Below are positions 5,275 through 5,751 of a stretch of 5,751 nt of DNA, piece after piece (within the stretch, counting starts at the first letter, position 1; each line of letters starts with the position of its first letter). Source of the DNA: Planctomycetales bacterium 4484_123 (GTDB lineage Bacteria > Planctomycetota > Phycisphaerae > SM23-33); contig MVCS01000139.1 in the NCBI GenBank assembly GCA_002049885.1, positions 1 through 5,751 of the forward strand, written 5' to 3'. Position numbers and translations under genes: made by a program. A model generated the notes under the pieces. That model searched no databases. It was not told where the DNA came from and saw only the letters and a list, made by a program, of their open reading frames with translations.

Positions 5275-5751
5275 CAGACGTTCAGCTCCACGCTGGCACC
5301 CAGCTTGTCTTTGTACCGCCGGCGGACCGGTTCGACGCACTCGGCCAGGAAGGCGTCCACCTGTTGGGGTGCCCGGCCTATGAAGGCCTGCGGGTCCAGC
5401 AGGGCGTCGATGTCCACCGCGGCGAAGGCCTCGTCGCGCTTCAGCCGATCGATGAGGTCGTTATCCTTGCCGTGCGTGGGCGGCGATGGGGCCCTCGCGG
5501 ACCACCAGGCCGCCTGCCACGTTCAGGACGATCCGGCAGATGGCGTCGGCGGCCAGGAAGGCTTCCGGGATGGCCAGCCGGCGGTTGGCCGAGTCGTCCA
5601 GCGTCCGCTCGAACCACTGTTCGGCAGCGGTGTGCAGGGGCGAGGCCGATATGTCCATCAGGAACCGCGCCAGTGCCGTGGCCCGCTCGCAGCGCATGGG
5701 GTTGCGCTTGTAGGCCATGGCGCTGGAGCCGACCTGGGTGGACTCGAAGGG
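5274..5751 (-). pseudogene. purB: Adenylosuccinate lyase (PurB), 3' part only, with an internal deletion and frame change
   Basis: The gene enters from the right edge with PFESTQVGSSAMAYKRNPMR, the fumarase/aspartase-superfamily signature loop carrying the catalytic serine. It continues with FLMDISASPLHTAAEQWFER, TLDDSANRRLAIPEAF and VAGGLVVREGPIAAH. This strongly resembles the eukaryote-type enzyme, which splits adenylosuccinate to AMP and SAICAR to AICAR in purine synthesis. After that (about 5476) the frame hits a TAA at 5461-5463. Homology resumes in another frame from 5474 with HGKDNDLIDRL, LLDPQAFIGRAPQQVDAFL and ends VELNV TGA (5274-5276). Compared with the human enzyme from memory, about 44 residues are missing between the two parts, including the conserved ELPFMATEN segment. 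The break sits in a tandem CACGCACG on the coding strand. As written it cannot make a functional lyase. The 5' part lies outside the window. Confidence 0.88.

Noticed and set aside
4736..5383. Plus-strand frame of 215 codons after murD
   Set aside because: It is Pro/Arg/Ala/Ser-rich and antisense to the membrane gene and the purB end, both of which have better protein evidence.
1..5751. CRISPR array, tRNA, rRNA, insertion sequence or phage element
   Set aside because: No regularly spaced repeats, tRNA-like cloverleaf, rRNA-like segment, transposase or terminal inverted repeats were seen on either strand.

Overview
This GC-rich, gene-dense window looks like a bacterial chromosome fragment, most likely from a planctomycete-type lineage. 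That placement is inferred from the GxGRFGGGVGV nucleotide-binding loop of MurD, a eukaryote-like PurB, an arylsulfotransferase-like propeller protein beside a LamG-type fragment, and a paired M16 peptidase. No database search was possible, so the phylum is not proven.

Layout. Positions 1-109 (minus strand) encode the last repeat-like motif of a LamG/concanavalin-A-like domain. It abuts head-on a truncated plus-strand arylsulfotransferase-like gene (about 110-709), and the junction looks like a rearrangement or an assembly chimera. Three consecutive hairpins (586-647) and a promoter-like sequence (666-693) separate that gene from a two-gene operon encoding M16B peptidase subunits (735-1976 and 2024-3253). 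The first subunit has lost the zinc motif but keeps the Arg/Tyr substrate-binding pair. The second has an intact HFLEH...E zinc site but has lost the Arg/Tyr pair. Together they should form one active heterodimer.

An intergenic stretch (3254-3434) with 7-base degenerate repeats, an 11-bp perfect inverted repeat and a possible -10 box precedes a complete murD (3435-4739), encoding the D-glutamate ligase of peptidoglycan synthesis.

Convergent to murD on the minus strand is a two-gene operon read from 5751 down to 4823. It holds the 3' part of purB (adenylosuccinate lyase) and then a small four-helix membrane protein, coupled through a TGATG stop/start overlap. Both reading frames are broken. 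purB lacks about 44 residues and changes frame near 5475. The membrane gene changes frame at a run of six C (six G on the coding strand) at 5047-5052.

The central 4 kb is intact and ordinary housekeeping or proteolysis material, while lesions cluster at both ends of the window. Artefact and real gene decay cannot be told apart from one sequence. I see no clear undescribed system. The most informative items are the split active site of the M16 pair and the damaged purB operon.
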